A stretch of 64,000 nucleotides of DNA from Certhia americana (lineage: Eukaryota; Chordata; Aves; Passeriformes; Certhiidae). Under the pieces are notes generated by a model. It saw only the letters and a program-made list of their open reading frames with translations, did not search any database and was not told the DNA's origin. The translations under genes and the position numbers were made by a program. Each line of letters begins with the position of its first letter. Position 1 is the stretch's first letter. Below, one piece after another: positions 9,759-23,667 of this stretch. The stretch covers positions 42,085,378 through 42,149,377 of the forward strand of contig CM031879.1 in the NCBI GenBank assembly GCA_018697195.1, written 5' to 3'.

Positions 9759-12700
9759 CTTTTAAATTTAGGAGCGCATCTTTGCAAAATACTCTTAAAA
9801 TTCAGATAAAACCATTTTTGGTGTTTCTGCTAGCCTTCATATAGTAGGAAGGCTATGTATCAATAGTATGTAGTATGTATATAGGAGCTCTTGGTTTTCT
9901 ATATAGAGTAATTCACACATTTACTTTGTAAATGTAAATCATGTATGGGATTTTAATCTCACCTTCTTGTATTTAATCAACCCTCTAATGCTAGAAATAA
10001 TGAACTGTTTGGAAAAATAAGATAGGTATTTATGTATCTTTCTGGCACCTCATAAAATGAGCCTATGATTTCACTGTTATCTTTAGTGACTACTACAAAA
10101 CCAAACATAATAAATTATGATTTACTGGGCAATTTGCATGGAATTATCTGAAACTTTAAATACAATTGATACAGAATGTTAGTTCCACTGTGTATAACTA
10201 CAGCTGTTGGAACACTGTGGATCAGACAGTGGGAGGTATGTGGAAGCTGCATGAACTAAACAGCATGTTTGGTCAGCAATTTTGCATCTCATGGCTTCTG
10301 GAGAAGTTTATGGCCTGGCATGCCACTTTATTAAGGGCCATGATGTAGGTGAAAAGTGATAATAAATGTATCACAAAGTTTTTCGCTGTGCAGAGACAAC
10401 ATAAGATGGTGGCACACCCAATAGAACTAAGGTAGCTTTGCCAAATGGTCTCTATGAAACATAATTACAGAAAAAAGCTGTGCTTATATTCAGCTTTAGT
10501 GCTTGTCAAGATGAAAAACAGTGTCAGGTCAGAGGCAGTTTACCTTTTTAAATAAGACCAAAGTTTAATTCCACAGCAAAAGGACCTCCCTACCAGCAAA
10601 ATGCAAGATGATGAAAAAAAATCTTCAAGAACTGTTTTTTAGCATCTCTTCTGCTAAAACTAATAAACTGTTGACCATGAAAGTTAACAGAAAAAAAATT
10701 AAATGAACAGTGAAAAGTTGTTGCACTAAGCCATTACTGTGTTGAATAAAAATTAACCTAAGTAAAAGATTAAACTATTGAAGCATGACCCTTCTGTACA
10801 AACATATATTTCCTGCTCACTAATGGTAACAAAACAGAGCTTAATAGTTTCATGCAAAGATTAGTGTTTCTTAAACACTCCTAGTCATTAGCACCAAGTT
10901 TTTTAAACACTGCTGAAGTTTCTTTTCTTAAGCACTTCTAGTTTCTCATTCAAATGTATTTGATTTGTTTAAACAAATAATATGCTAAGTACTGTTTTTC
11001 TGAAGTCTGTAGGAATTACACTGCATCAGAGCTGTGCTGCAGGAGTGGTCTTCTCCTTTGCTTTAGTTAAGACAAACTGATGATTTCTATTGAATATTAA
11101 ACAAATGCTAGGAAAAAGAATTCATTTACTCTTAATTAGTTAACATTTGGTTGGTTGGTATAAGTAACATAAGGCTTCATATCCTTTTTAAAATTTATTT
11201 TGTAATTTTTAACACTGACTGGCTTCAGCATGGGTTATTTTCCAAGAATGGATGTTTACAGAATTCTCTTTCCCCCATGCCATTTTTCCTACAGTTAAAA
11301 TCCTTTTATTAGTGATGGAGTAGCAGAGTGGTATCGAGTTCCACAAAATTTAGAACTAGATTAAGGAAAAAGGATATCTTATCCAGAGTAGAAGCAAAGA
11401 ACAAATAAAATTTATGGGAAATTCATCATAAGCATAAGTAAGAAAAATGTCAGAGAAATTCCTTTTCTAGAGCATATATTTGTATTAAAATACTGGAAGA
11501 ATCACGCTGTGTTGCACGGGGTTACAGTTCACTGATTTTATATGGACATACTTGCTGGAGAAAAACTTGAAGTGAGCCCAAAGAGGCCACTGGTAAGGCT
11601 GAAAGGTGACACAATGGTCTGTGAAGAGAAGAGCAGCAGTGGTTAGTACCTTCTCAGTGCCTAGCCAGGCCTTGTCCGGTCCAGGGCCAAAAGCTTGAAT
11701 TGTTAGAACTTGGGTGAGTGTTTTGTTTTCCATTCCAGGATTGTAACTCATGACTTTGTGGAAATTATGCAGGAAAAGCCTTGTATTTCTTTAACAGTGC
11801 TGCATTTATTCTGCAGTGAAAATACCTGTGTAACTCTGGCAGGTGAAACCAGGACCCTGGGCTTTACCACACCCGAGGTGGCAGCACAGCAGAGGGATGT
11901 TCAGGATCCCTCTGGGCATGTTGTTACTGTGGCAGTCTGGGAGCAAGCTCAGGCCCCCTCTGCTGCTCCCACACCTCCTCATTGCTTCCCCCTGTTCCAC
12001 AAGTCCTCCTGAAAGCAATGGCTTCCCACTGCTGCAGGGACAGCACCAAGCACCACTCCCAAGGTCACATCTTGCTTGACTTCACAAGATGTGCTCTTCT
12101 AAACCACCCAGGCTGGCTGCGCCCTCAAACCTTACTGCACCCCAGAGCGTACAACACGTACCCTCCCTTTGATGCTGGGAAAGCACCCTTCTCACAGGCT
12201 GCAGGACAATTTCACATCATTTCACATGCTCCAAACTGAAAGAGAACTCTGAAAACTCGGAATCGTGTGTTGAGTCTAGAGGGGAGCCAGAAAGAGTCCA
12301 AGGAGGACTGTGGGATGTGAATATGGGAGTCTGCTCTGGAGGGAACTAGCCCAGCTAAGTGTGAATATAAGCCATATATATTCCTCTTACATTCCCAATA
12401 TAAGTTCTTCTTGACATGAGGGGCATTTTTAAAATTTAGAAATACAATCTCACCCTCTGAAATCAGGTAGTGAGAACCCACAGCATTTTTAGAGATGACT
12501 CGATCTTAGATTACCTTTGTCTGTTCAGAGTAACAAGTCTGAATGGGTCTGGCACAGGCTTATACATACGCAAAAACCCAGCAACTCACACACATAATTA
12601 GTCTTTTCTAAACAATTTCAGTCACCATTCCAGAGTCTCCAGTTCAGAGATGCCCCAGTGGGGACTCCTGTAAAAATAAAAGCATTTTTCTTCTGAATAA

Positions 12701-15700
12701 ACAAATATGCAGAAAAGAAAGTGCATTTCTGTAACACCAAACAAAATCTGGATTTAGGAGCAAGCATCTTCTTACACAGTCAATGTTGGAGTAAATGAAC
12801 CATACCAAAGGTCACTAAATGTCATTGTTCTGTAATTTTGAGTCTTCTGAGGATCAAAGAAACCTGAAGAAATGGTTCAAGTTGAGACACTTGGCAAAAT
12901 AATGAGGTAAAAGGCTTCTGAAATTTTCTGGAGGAAAAAAACCCAAAGAAATTGGACATAATTCTTAAAATCTTCATTTAGGCATTAATAAATAAAAATG
13001 TGCATCCTCTTTAGGGTTCATGAAACGACAACAAAAGAAAACAGTAGTATAAAACCCAAAGAGCTGTTTTTCAGTTATTTTCAGGGCATAAGGGGTTTGT
13101 TTATTCAAAGACCTGTGATACTGGCAAATTAGCTGTTCCCTTTAAATACCTTGCCAGGTGTTTTGTTTGGATCTTTTTTTCCTGCTCAGCTGTACTTGTA
13201 TGATAAATTAATTTTGCTAGAAATACACTGCCAATTCAGCACAGATTCTTTTAACCATTAATCTCCTTACCTGGCATATTTTGTCTCCTTAGCACAGTTA
13301 GAGCAGCCCAAGGAACTGATGTCAAAATACTCAAGGAGATCAAAAGATACACTTCAGTCGATTGCTGAAGTGTTACTCAGAAGCATAACTGATCAGTCAT
13401 TTGAGGAATTTCATTGTTGTTGGCTGCGCCTTTTTGATCAGACAGTCCAAAGCAATTTCATTAACATCTCACTAGTACCTCTGACTAAAAAGAAATTTTG
13501 AATAGATTGTGAAAGCCTCTAGAAATAAGCTATTTTTAAGTGCTAAGCATATAAATGCAAATTAAGTAGAAACAGCTGTTATTTACATTCTGTGGACACG
13601 ATTTCACTCCCTGATGGATAGGGGAAGAAAAAAAGCCAATGAAAGATTGTAATGCCCTTTAAAAAATTGGGAAAATAGGGATCTAATAAAAACACATGCA
13701 ATGAACCACATTGTTGGGTGGTATAAATTGGTAAAGCTTTCCAGGTTTGCCACTGTAACTTTATATAACCCACCTGCCAAGAGGACTTGAAGAGCTCTAT
13801 GTATCTCTTGGGACTTTATGTCTGAAGAGCTTTATTTAATTTCTATGTATTTCTTGGAGAAAGTGGGGGGAGGGCTTGAAGGAATGAAATGCTGAAACAA
13901 AGACATATGAACAAATTCACGTTTCAGCCTCTAATGCAATATCTAGCTGATAACCTGGCATTTTCAAAAACAGTCTCCCAGACCAAAGCCCCCTTTCACA
14001 ATAAGATTTTGCTATGGACTTACATTTGAGATTATGTTCTGAAAAATTTATAAAAGCTCCTGAAAATGTAAGCAGCACATTCTAGACCAGTGTGTGAAAG
14101 TAGAAGACTGTGCTGGAGGGAAAAGAAAGCAGAGCGTGAAAGTTGCATGCTTCAAGAACTCAGGCTTCTTACTGGCCTGTCAGAGGTTCTCCTGCTTGTC
14201 CTCCAGGCCCTCCTTTTACCTGGAGCAGGTCCATGCTGTCACATGTTCCACTGGAAAGCTCAAGATCCCTCCTGCCACACCTGCTTCTACTTGTAACATC
14301 ACCAGCAAACACCTAAAGTAGAAAGAAATAATACTGTCCTCAGGAAAGGTAAGGCATGTTTAAAAATGTACACAAAATATGGCTGCTAATTTGGACCAAA
14401 CCCACTCAGTCAAATCAGAAATGGGAAACTGGGACAGAGAATTAAAGGTGGGATTGTTTTGCTGGCTTTTCTTTATAGAAGGAAAAGGAGTTGACATACC
14501 CAACACAGCTAAAGCTCAAGCACCACAGAGCCACTTGATTCTTAAGAGCCTGGGGAGTGATTTCCTCCAAGATTAGTTCTGTTTGACTTAAGATTGCTTT
14601 GTGCCTGCCAGCACACAAACCCTGTCATAACACAGGCAAAGGTAGGACAGAAATTTCATTCTTGTTCCATTTTAGATACACTCGTACCTGCTGTTCTGTC
14701 TTACACAAAAGACACATCCGATGGCTAAATGCATCCTTTCCTTCCTCACCAGAACAAAAGCTGATCTACAGCAGCAGGTTTTGCAGCTTACTTCTGTCTA
14801 GTATCATGTGGCACGAAACACTGGGGAAAAATTCTGCTGTGCCTCAGGCATCTTTCCAGATCACATTTATTCACAGAGGGATAATTTATCAGAGAAATGA
14901 GCTCTGAAGAGCTCATACTACTAAAATTAGTGTTAAATTTTGAAATATAGGGCAATGGCACTGGAAGTCAGAAAATATGTCTAGCCCAAACTCATGCTTT
15001 ATAAAAGGCTTTGCATATTTTGTAATAATTATGGATAGTATTTTCCCTCCTCCATTCATTTATAACGACAAAGAGATAATAACAAACTTAAGCAAATCTG
15101 AATTTGGTTACAGAGAGCCATCTGTTAATTCTGGTATATGGCAGTAGAGGGCATCTAAGGACTTCAAGTCACATATGGTAAGGGATTAAAATCAGATGGC
15201 TGACGGAGTTATTACTCTCCCCCCAAGCCATTCACCCCACCTCAGGACAGAATTGCCACCTCATGACCAAACAGCTCACGAGGCTGCTTCTAATGGATGG
15301 CAGTTTTGAGCCCCCATGAAAGTGGGGCTGTTCTTAAAACACCAGTCTGAAGGCTGAAGTGGTTAAGGAGGAGATGCACGAGTTAATTTCTCTCCCCTGC
15401 TGCAGGCAGAGTTCTGTCAGAGCCACAGGATGTTTTTGGGTACAGTACGGGAGGAGATACTACTTCAAGGAGCCTGCCCAATTTTATCTACTTCTGTTTA
15501 AACTTTAATTTCCATATACCTGGAAAAACTGCTTACAGAAGGAGCAAGCGATTCTGGGAATGGACAGGCTGTGCCAAGAAAAGGCAAACTGTGAACCAAT
15601 GCTCTTTCCTTAACCAGAAAGAGTAGCCCTATGTCTGTTTCCTCTCCTGAGCCTAAAAACTGCCAGCCTGTCTGGCCAGTGTTTCAGTTTACATCCTCCC

Positions 15701-16737
15701 AATATGCCAGTCAGATACAGGGCGATGCATTGAGCCATGCTGACAAAAAGCAAGCACTAATCCTGACAAACAGAGAGAAGGTAGTTGGCAGCTACCACTG
15801 TTTTCTTGTCATCTGTCCAGGTTTGTATGACATTCCACATCCAGCCTCTCTTTTTACTGAAGCAGGGAAAGCAGCCATGCCTATCTTGAGCCAAAAGAAG
15901 CCAACATGTCAGAGGCAGGTTAAGTTCATTACCTGACACTAACACTTAATGCACTAATCTGAAAAATATATTTGGGCCCAGCAGCATATTCACATACAAC
16001 AGGCCACATATTTTCAATTAACTGTAGAAAGTTTGAAGTTATATAAATACATTAGTAAATGTTGATTATCCTGTTATTCAAACTCCTAAGTACAGCAACA
16101 CATCAGGCCTTATGCTGAAGTCTGTTACAGACTTAGCCTGAAATTTAAAAGTGGTTCATGCCCAGAAGGTTCTACAACTCATTTAATGATTCACAGTACT
16201 CCTAAAATGATATTCATCTGTCTGCTCTTCATGGCAGCACTTTCAATCATAAACACTTAATTTTAGGAATTCATCCTCAAGGCCAAATAGCTCTGGGTGA
16301 ATTAAACTATCCTTAATATAAGAACTAGAACAGTGATATAAAATTAATCTTTTTCTGATGGTAGGCCATTTATTCAGAGACACATAACCCAGTTTCTACT
16401 TCACTTTAATTTTCACTCAAAAATCTCCCCTTTAGAGATAGCCCCTGAATCACCTGTTTTAGTTTTCCTTATTAGTTTCAAAACTGATTCTCTGCCAACA
16501 AAGGAACTTTATTACTTATGGATGGCAAAGCATAGGAGAGCTGCCTTCATGCTGTCTGTCAGGAAAACTTTTTTCACAGACATTACTTGCTCTCTTTTAC
16601 TTTGAGGCGTAGGACTGGCAACTGGCAGAAAAACATCTCAAGCCTCCTCAAGCATAAAAGGCTTGTTTTTTCTGGCAGCATCTAGGACGAGAATGCAAGA
16701 TTTAACAGTACTTTCAGCTGTGCTATCTCTAGGATTA

Positions 16738-16795
16738 AAAAAAAAAAAAAAAAAAAACCAACAAAAAAAAACCAAAACCACAACCCAAAACCCAA
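16738..16795. repeat. Poly(A) and A/C-rich low-complexity tract
   Basis: About 20 A followed by AACC and AAAACC blocks. Simple sequence with no coding potential. Confidence 0.85.
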
Positions 16796-19700
16796 GAGTG
16801 CATGTTTCTCTAAAAAATCCAAAACTTCAAGGAGCATGGTTCTGAACATGTGTGGGCATAGGTGTAATGCATATATATACCTACATGCTCTTTCTCAGCA
16901 AAAAAAACAAGATAAATAAATACTATAGTCACAGCATTTTATGCTACAATCTGGATATTAAACTCCATATCAAATATTCTCCTAGTAGTTGTTTGAAAAT
17001 ACTGTATCAAAAACGGTCCTTTCCAGAAGTCCTTTTTTCTGCCACGTTTATGAGAAGGAAGCAAGAATGGGAAGAAATGCTATCAAAGCATGTATATTTA
17101 CAACTTATTCTCCAGTAACTTTCAGCAATATTTAGCTAGCTTGAGTCAGAGTGAAACTCAGTAATTCACAAAATAACATAGTGATAGACCAGAATTCTGC
17201 CACTTATAAAGAAGCCTAACAGTGCATAAGGTAAAAACTGCTGTGTAAATGATCTTTTCTTTTTTTTTACCCGTGTCAAACATTCTCCTTTACATGCCTA
17301 TCCAAAGTATTTTTATGATATTTTTGTTTTATTGTAAATTGTAGAAACTAAGCAAGCACTACATTTAATTATTTTCATTGAAGATCCCAAGTGTCTAGGT
17401 AACATCTTACTCAATGCAGTTTAGGCCTTTACTTTTAGATAGCAGATAGCACAGGGGGAGATGCGAGATGGACTTTAATGCCACCTTTTTATGTAATAAA
17501 AAGTTTCATGCTCATCAATTATTATCTGTCTGCCTATCCACTGAATCAAAGGGAATGATCCTTCTTTTTGTCAACTGTCTCTGAAAGGAAAGAATCTGGA
17601 TGTTATTTCAAAGTATTAGTCTCTTGGTGTCATCTTTTAAATTACAAGCGCTGGTTTCCTTTTAGAGCACCCCTGATTCATAGCAATTACTCATTGAATT
17701 GAATTCTTCTGTTATTCTCCTTTACCAAATGTATATTATCAAGAAATACACACATGAAGAGAGAAAAATGGCAGCAAATAAGGTGGCAGCTGGGAAAGGG
17801 TAAAACTGTTTGGTATAAATCTTAATCTATTTCATCAAAACATTCTGTTCCTCAGGCAGCTGGAAAGAGCAGGGTGATCCCATACACTAAAATATTTGTT
17901 TTCTCTATGTTTTATTTATTATGTTTTAGGAACTCTTTGTGAAATAAGCAAACCTTTCTCCTAACTGCTAAGTGAGAAATCCTCTCAGAGCTCACATTGC
18001 AGACCTTGTTCGTGCTGTGGAGTTACAATTAACTCATTCCAATTTGCTGGAGCTAAAGGCTCAATATTCATATTTCTCAGCTCAAGAATCAGACTGTAAT
18101 CCCAGGACAGGGAGAAACCGTGGCAGCTGTACACTGTTATTTAGATTAGTTCAGGTAAACAGTTGTCAAAACGTCAGTAAGTAGATGTATGTGATATGCA
18201 ATAGCTGTCTTTTTAACTGAAGGGGATTTTAACTGACCAAATGCTATTCCATGGATATTCTGTGCTGCATCTTTGGGAAGTTAAGGATGAAGAGAGCAAG
18301 GAAAGGCCCCTTCTATTCTTCTAGGTATCTAGGTAAATCCATCTTAATAAATCAGTAAATCTTTTCAGTGAATCTGAGCAAATTTAGCAAAATCAGCTGA
18401 GTCAAAAACACATTACCCCCGCTCTGCTCACATCATAATATATAAATAAATCAGCGTACTAGCTCACCAGTAAACTTGGCATACTTTTCAGGAACAAAGA
18501 GAAAATCATTTCTAGTAACAGGCGCTTCACAGGACTGTAAAAATGTTATTGCCTCCTTCCTTGGTTGTGAAAGGGATTTTTGCCTAAAGGAAAAATAAAA
18601 AATAAATTTACTCATCCTTCCTTGTCTTGAGCACATGCATTTGAAATAGTCAGAAGCAATATATTCTGCTTTTGATTTTCAAAAACTCTTAATGTTCATA
18701 TTTTCACTACTAATATAAATCTTGATTAAAAATATTTACAATATGGATGATATACAGTCAGAATCAACATTCATGAATAGTAGAAAGTTTCAGGAAAAAA
18801 AATAGGGATTGCTTAAGTTTGTGTCTTTCATCTCCAGTAGGATGATATGCCTATAAAACTAGCTCATAAGCATTCATATTTGTATATGTACAGCAATATT
18901 TGTCCTAGAATTGCCACCCAAAACACACACAGATTAAAAATAAATAAAGCATTTGGTTTGTATTGTACAAAAAAAATTTAAATCCCCACTTGTACATAGT
19001 ATTTGTATTAGTGACTGTTTAGAAGAATTACTGTTTGTTACATGGCAGATTAAAAAACCCTGTTTTGTTTACATGATGGAAAGCTAAATTTTCTGAGTCT
19101 GCTCCCTCTTTTCTCTTTCTCAATTTCACATCTTCCTCCTACTCCATTCTGATTTTTATAAAGTAAACTTTTCAGGCAGACCAAACCTGTATTAAATATT
19201 TCCCAGTGCCAAAGAAGCTAAAAAGTAGCTTTAAGTAGTTTCATGCACTACATATGGCCCATAGACCCCAAAATAATTGAATTTAGTCACCTTTTCTTAC
19301 ACTTACAACTATTTCTTTTCTCTCCTGTGACTGTATGGAAGACTCATGCAGACAGAGGAGAAAAAGAGCAAATAACATTGTTGAAAAAAACAGTGAAATA
19401 CAAACGTATTCCACTGAGCCTATAGCACTTTCAGATGTCTCAAGCCAGAGAACAAAGCTAACTCTGAACCAGAGCACTCTTATGAAATGCCAGTATTGTC
19501 ATTTAAAGATCGATTTGCAGTTTTTAAGTTTGAATTTCATTACTCTTGTAAGTTTCTCAGATATTTAGTGCTGTTTTAAAGAGACATTAAGTTCTCATGA
19601 AAAAAAATTAACAGAACTCTGTTTAGGAAAGATCCTGCTGATATACTGCCTATTTAATTTTTATGCTACCTTTTTCATAACAATATCTGAAGTTTTAAGT

Positions 19701-21093
19701 CACAAACATTTATTACATTCTTCTGTTCCTGTTTCTCATTCACCACATAAATCGTGATCTTCCTCCCTCTGCCTTTATAGCAGCCAGCTGTGGTTTTAGA
19801 AACAAATTATTATGACTTCAAGTGACGAATAAACAGCAGAAGCAAAGGAAGTCTTGAGATACTATCCACATAAAAATCCCATTAATAAAATAACATAGGA
19901 AAAGAGAACTACAGCAAAGCTGTAAAAAAGCAGCTTTGCATCTAGACAAGACATATTCCTTTTCCCCAAGATGCATTAGTGAACTTCAAAGATATAGCCT
20001 TAATCTGAACACTGTGATATCAGAAGAACATATTTTTTGAGCAAAAGCTTGGTGCCTACATATAAAGAATTATTTTAGTAATAAAAGTAGGTCTGTATTC
20101 ATTTTTGTTGTTCTTCTGAACGTAGTGAAGTCAATGCCATTCTGAAAAAGTAATGGAGGTTTTTTGCAAACTCTCACGTCATAGGTAGATGAACTGTCAA
20201 CTAAATTTCAAGAGGCACAAAGCTATTCTCTCCCCTCTTCACATCAATCCAACGAAAAAGCTTAGTGGGGATTCCACAGCCGTCACTGGAGGCTGGATCT
20301 GAGGCTGTCGGAACTTCACAGACAAAAACAGGAACAAGAATGACCTTCAAGACCTAAATTGTTTTAAACCATTTCTGAGAATGCTTAAGAAAGCCCGTGT
20401 TTGTTCCTCAGACCTCATTTTAAATCCGTGCTGCTGCCAGTGATTAAAACCACCTTTTTTTCATAAACTGAATAAATTAAATTCAAAAGCACCCAGGCAT
20501 TACAAACAGATGAAATCATACTGACCAATATCCCACTTAGCAAAGTAGATTTTTTTTTCTCAGATGAATTCACTTAATTACTAAGTACAGAACTTAACTT
20601 TTAAGATAACTATTAATTCTCTTATCCCCTGATGCTTAAGAACTATAAGCAATAACTCTTATAAAATCCGTCAGGAATTGTAATCCTTCCTCAGTCTCTA
20701 TTTTTTTTAAAAAAAGAAACATTGCATTTCAGACTGGGAAGTGCGACCCAAGGCAACGTCTCAGTGTGGGAGCTTTCTCTGTGCAGAGGAGCTGCTCTGC
20801 TCCCTCAGCCAGACAGTCCAGCCTAATACATATTCATTTACTCCTCTGATAACAAAGGCTGCCTCCCCCCTCTCGCCCCGAGTTTTAAAGATATTATTTT
20901 TTTTTTTTTTTAATTTTATAGGTTTGGGTTTCTTTCCTGAAATTTTTAAAAAGATATCCCTTAATCCTTCTCCCGTCAATTCTCCTTCCCAGATACCCCC
21001 ATGCAATTTGCAGGGAGCCCTGACCTGCAGCCAAGGGCTAGGGTGAGCCTATTACGGCTACTTTTGCTTTGTTTCCTCTCTTTTTTTCTTTTC

Positions 21094-21116
21094 TTTTTTT
21101 TTTTTTTTTTTTTTTT
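21094..21116. repeat. Poly(T)/pyrimidine tract at the edge of the SOCS2 CpG island
   Basis: A T run of about 23 inside a longer TC-rich stretch that starts near 21060. It separates AT-rich intergenic DNA from the GC-rich promoter region. Confidence 0.85.
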
Positions 21117-21820
21117 CCATCCTGTGCGTGTGTTTCTCTTTCTAAAGTCGGCTTGGGGCGGCCGGGGCAGCAGCGAAAGGTGGCTGGCTACCGAGCAGCT
21201 ACCCCCGGCTCAATCAACCATCTCTACGCTGAAAAACAGCTTCGTGGTTATTAAAAACAAAAAATAATACTAATTAAAAAGAAAAATGGGGGGAGGGGGA
21301 GGAAATCGGCGCGCGCATCGGCGGGCAATGGCTGTTCGTAGCAACGAGGTATTTAGCGCCGGAGGGTGAAGGGGGGTGGAGACCAGGGTGGGGTGTCCCA
21401 GGAGCTTCGGCCGCCGCAAGTCCCTGGCAGAGAGCTCCTGGCACCGGCCCCTGACGCGCTCCCGGCCCTGCGGGCGGGCCCCGCCGCCGCGCTCAGGTGC
21501 CCGCGGCTGCCGGCGCCGGGCAGCCCGAGTGCCCCTCGCCCCTGCGGCCCCGGGACGGACGGCTGCGCTCGCCCGGTTCCCTCAGGGGTCCCGCCGTCAG
21601 GGGCGGCCCGCACAGCCCCGTCCCTCCCCAGCACTGACCTGCGCGTCGCCCGCGGCTCCGCGGGCGGAGGAGGAGGAGGAGGAGGAAGAGGCGGGGGGGC
21701 CGCGGGGCAGCGTTCAGCGGCCGCTGCCCCGGCGTGACAGGGGCGGCGGCTCGGTGCGTCGGCCCCGGCTGGCCGCGATCGCGGCGGAGGCGCCGAAGCG
21801 GGTCCTGTCACATGATGCGG

Positions 21821-21840
21821 TTCCTGGAAAGTTCCTGGAA
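21821..21840. promoter_or_regulatory. Tandem GAS (STAT-binding) motifs, TTCCTGGAA twice
   Basis: TTCCTGGAA at 21821-21829 and again at 21832-21840, both perfect matches to the TTCNNNGAA consensus bound by STAT5 and other STATs. Their centres are 11 bp apart, about one helical turn. They lie in the CpG island about 1.9 kb upstream of the SOCS2 ATG and just before the likely first exon. SOCS2 is a known STAT5 target in growth-hormone and prolactin signalling, so these are the best candidates for the feedback element. Confidence 0.82.
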
Positions 21841-21844
21841 AGCA

Positions 21845-22150
21845 GCCTTTGTATGTAACCATCCCGGGAGGGGGGAGCGGCGGGGGCAGGATGCCCTCGC
21901 CTCGCAATCAAAGGCGAGCAGACCGCCCGCGCCGGGGAGAAGGCGGGGGGGGAGGGAGGGTGTTGTTTCCCCAGGAGCACCATCTTCCTCCGGCAGCCTC
22001 TGTCCGCCCCAGCACAGCCTCGACGCTTCTCCCCGGCGGCGGGTGCTGTGTCCTCTCAGCCCTCCGATACCGCCGGGAGCCAGAACAACCTGACCACCCT
22101 ACCTCCAGGCGGCGGCAGCGGCGGCCCCAGCCCCGTCCCGCAGAGCCCGG
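21845..22150 (+). other. Likely non-coding first exon of SOCS2 (start unknown)
   Basis: A strong donor, CCCGG|GTGAGT, occurs at 22151 after GC-rich sequence just downstream of the GAS pair. A clean acceptor (CCGCTCACAG) ends at 23640, 138 bp before the ATG. Together they suggest a 5' UTR exon spliced to the coding exon, as in mammalian SOCS2. The transcription start cannot be seen, so the left coordinate is only a placeholder after the GAS motifs. Confidence 0.45.
21934..21960 (+). promoter_or_regulatory. G-quadruplex-prone run in the SOCS2 promoter / 5' UTR
   Basis: Four or more runs of at least three G lie within 27 bp (a GGGG, an eight-G run, then two GGG separated by single A). This meets the usual G3+N1-7 pattern on the + strand. 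If transcription starts upstream, the motif would be in the 5' UTR. Confidence 0.6.
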
Positions 22151-23667
22151 GTGAGTCCTCTTGTCGTCGCCCCCCTTCCTCCCGATGCCCTGCCGCGCTT
22201 CGAGAGCCGGCAGCCCGCCGCCCCGCTCCCGGTACGGCGCTGCTGACCGCCGAGATGGAGGCTGCCCCGGTGCCGGCGACAGGCTGCTCCGGCGCTCCTC
22301 GCCTCGGCCGGGAGACGCCCGGCTGCAGCCAGCCGCCACCGACTCGCAAGCCTTCCGTCCCCCCCGAATCCCCGTGGCGGAGGCGCTTCGCGGCTAGGCG
22401 CACCCAGAGCCTCACTTTCACAAGGGGTCGCGCCCGGACACGGCTGGCAGGGCTGCTCCCACCTGCGCTCGTCGGCCCCGCGGCCGCAGCCTCTCCGGTG
22501 ACAGGCGCACCTGCGCCCGGTCACCGACCCGGCGGCGGGAGCTTCTGCGCGGGGGAAGGAGAGGGTGGGCTTTGCCGAGAGGTTCCCGCGTGTGTGCCTG
22601 TATATGTTGGGATAGAAACCTACCTGTGAGAACACCCTGTCAGTTGCCACTACAGTTTAATTTGGAAAAGTTTCTGAACTCCGCCGCGGAACTTGTTAGG
22701 GGAGGAACCACCTCAGCCTAACCCCTTACCTGGCGGCTGCTGCGCACCCGCAGGCAGAGACTGCCCGGTTCGCAAGCACCGGCGGGGGGCTCCCGGTCTT
22801 CCACTCCGGCCAAGCCGGCTACGCTCCCCCTCGCTGATACTGCCTGGCTTTGTGTCGCTCCTGATGCACCCAGGAGAGAAGAGGCTTTTTTTGTCTCTCC
22901 TGTTAGCATCAGACAAGAGAAAAGATTTATATTTTTTTCCCCCTAGTATCAGTATTTAATGGAGCGGGAAAAGCATATTTCCTGCCCCGCGCTAATTATA
23001 GCGCGTCCTCCACCGCGCTGCCCCTTCCGTTCCCAAATGGCCAGCGAGCCCCCGGAGCCGGTGCTGCCGGCGTACTCGCCCCGCAGCTCCTCGGGTCCGC
23101 CGCTGCCCGAGAGGAGGTCTCCCACCCCAGGAGCATGGCCCACGCCGGGCTCCCGTTCCTAGAGGTACGACTTGGCGGATGACCTTACTGGAAGGCGTCC
23201 GTCCGCACCGCAGCGTGAAACCCGGGCAGCGCCGGGGCTGGAACCTCTGCCCCGCTCTGCTGGTTACCCCTCCTCTCTCATACCTTTACGTGCTCGGCTC
23301 TCACCCACGACCTCCTCCCTCCCCAAAAGTCCCAGAGCTGCCGGCCGGCCTCGCCTGCCCCAGCCGACGGAGCGGGGCATCAGCGGGTTCGCCTTTGCGA
23401 TAAAGAGGGACCACCTTTTCGGGCCTCCGCCGAGTCCCCGGCGGAGAGGAGCCGAGGACAGGCTGGGCGGCGGGGGTGGGGGGAGGATATGTCCCTCCCC
23501 CGCTCCGCCGGGAGGTGATCTCTCGCCTCGGGTCCCTCCTCTGGATGCTGGGAAGTTCCGAAGCGGGATCGCCAGAAACACGCGCTGCGTCGGGCGCGCC
23601 TCTCGCGGGGCTCGCCGCTAACCACGCTCTCCGCTCACAGGCGGCGCCCGGGCTGGGGGCCGGGACC

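Larger units (their letters stand above)
5215..21290. other. Intergenic region between MRPL42 and SOCS2
   Basis: About 16 kb of mostly AT-rich DNA. I find an LTR-like element, an antisense CR1 tail, a GC-rich minisatellite patch and several homopolymer tracts, all listed separately. ORFs here are short, overlap in several frames and match nothing I recognise. In mammals an antisense lncRNA starts near the SOCS2 promoter and runs through this interval; I cannot confirm or exclude one from sequence alone. Confidence 0.7.
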
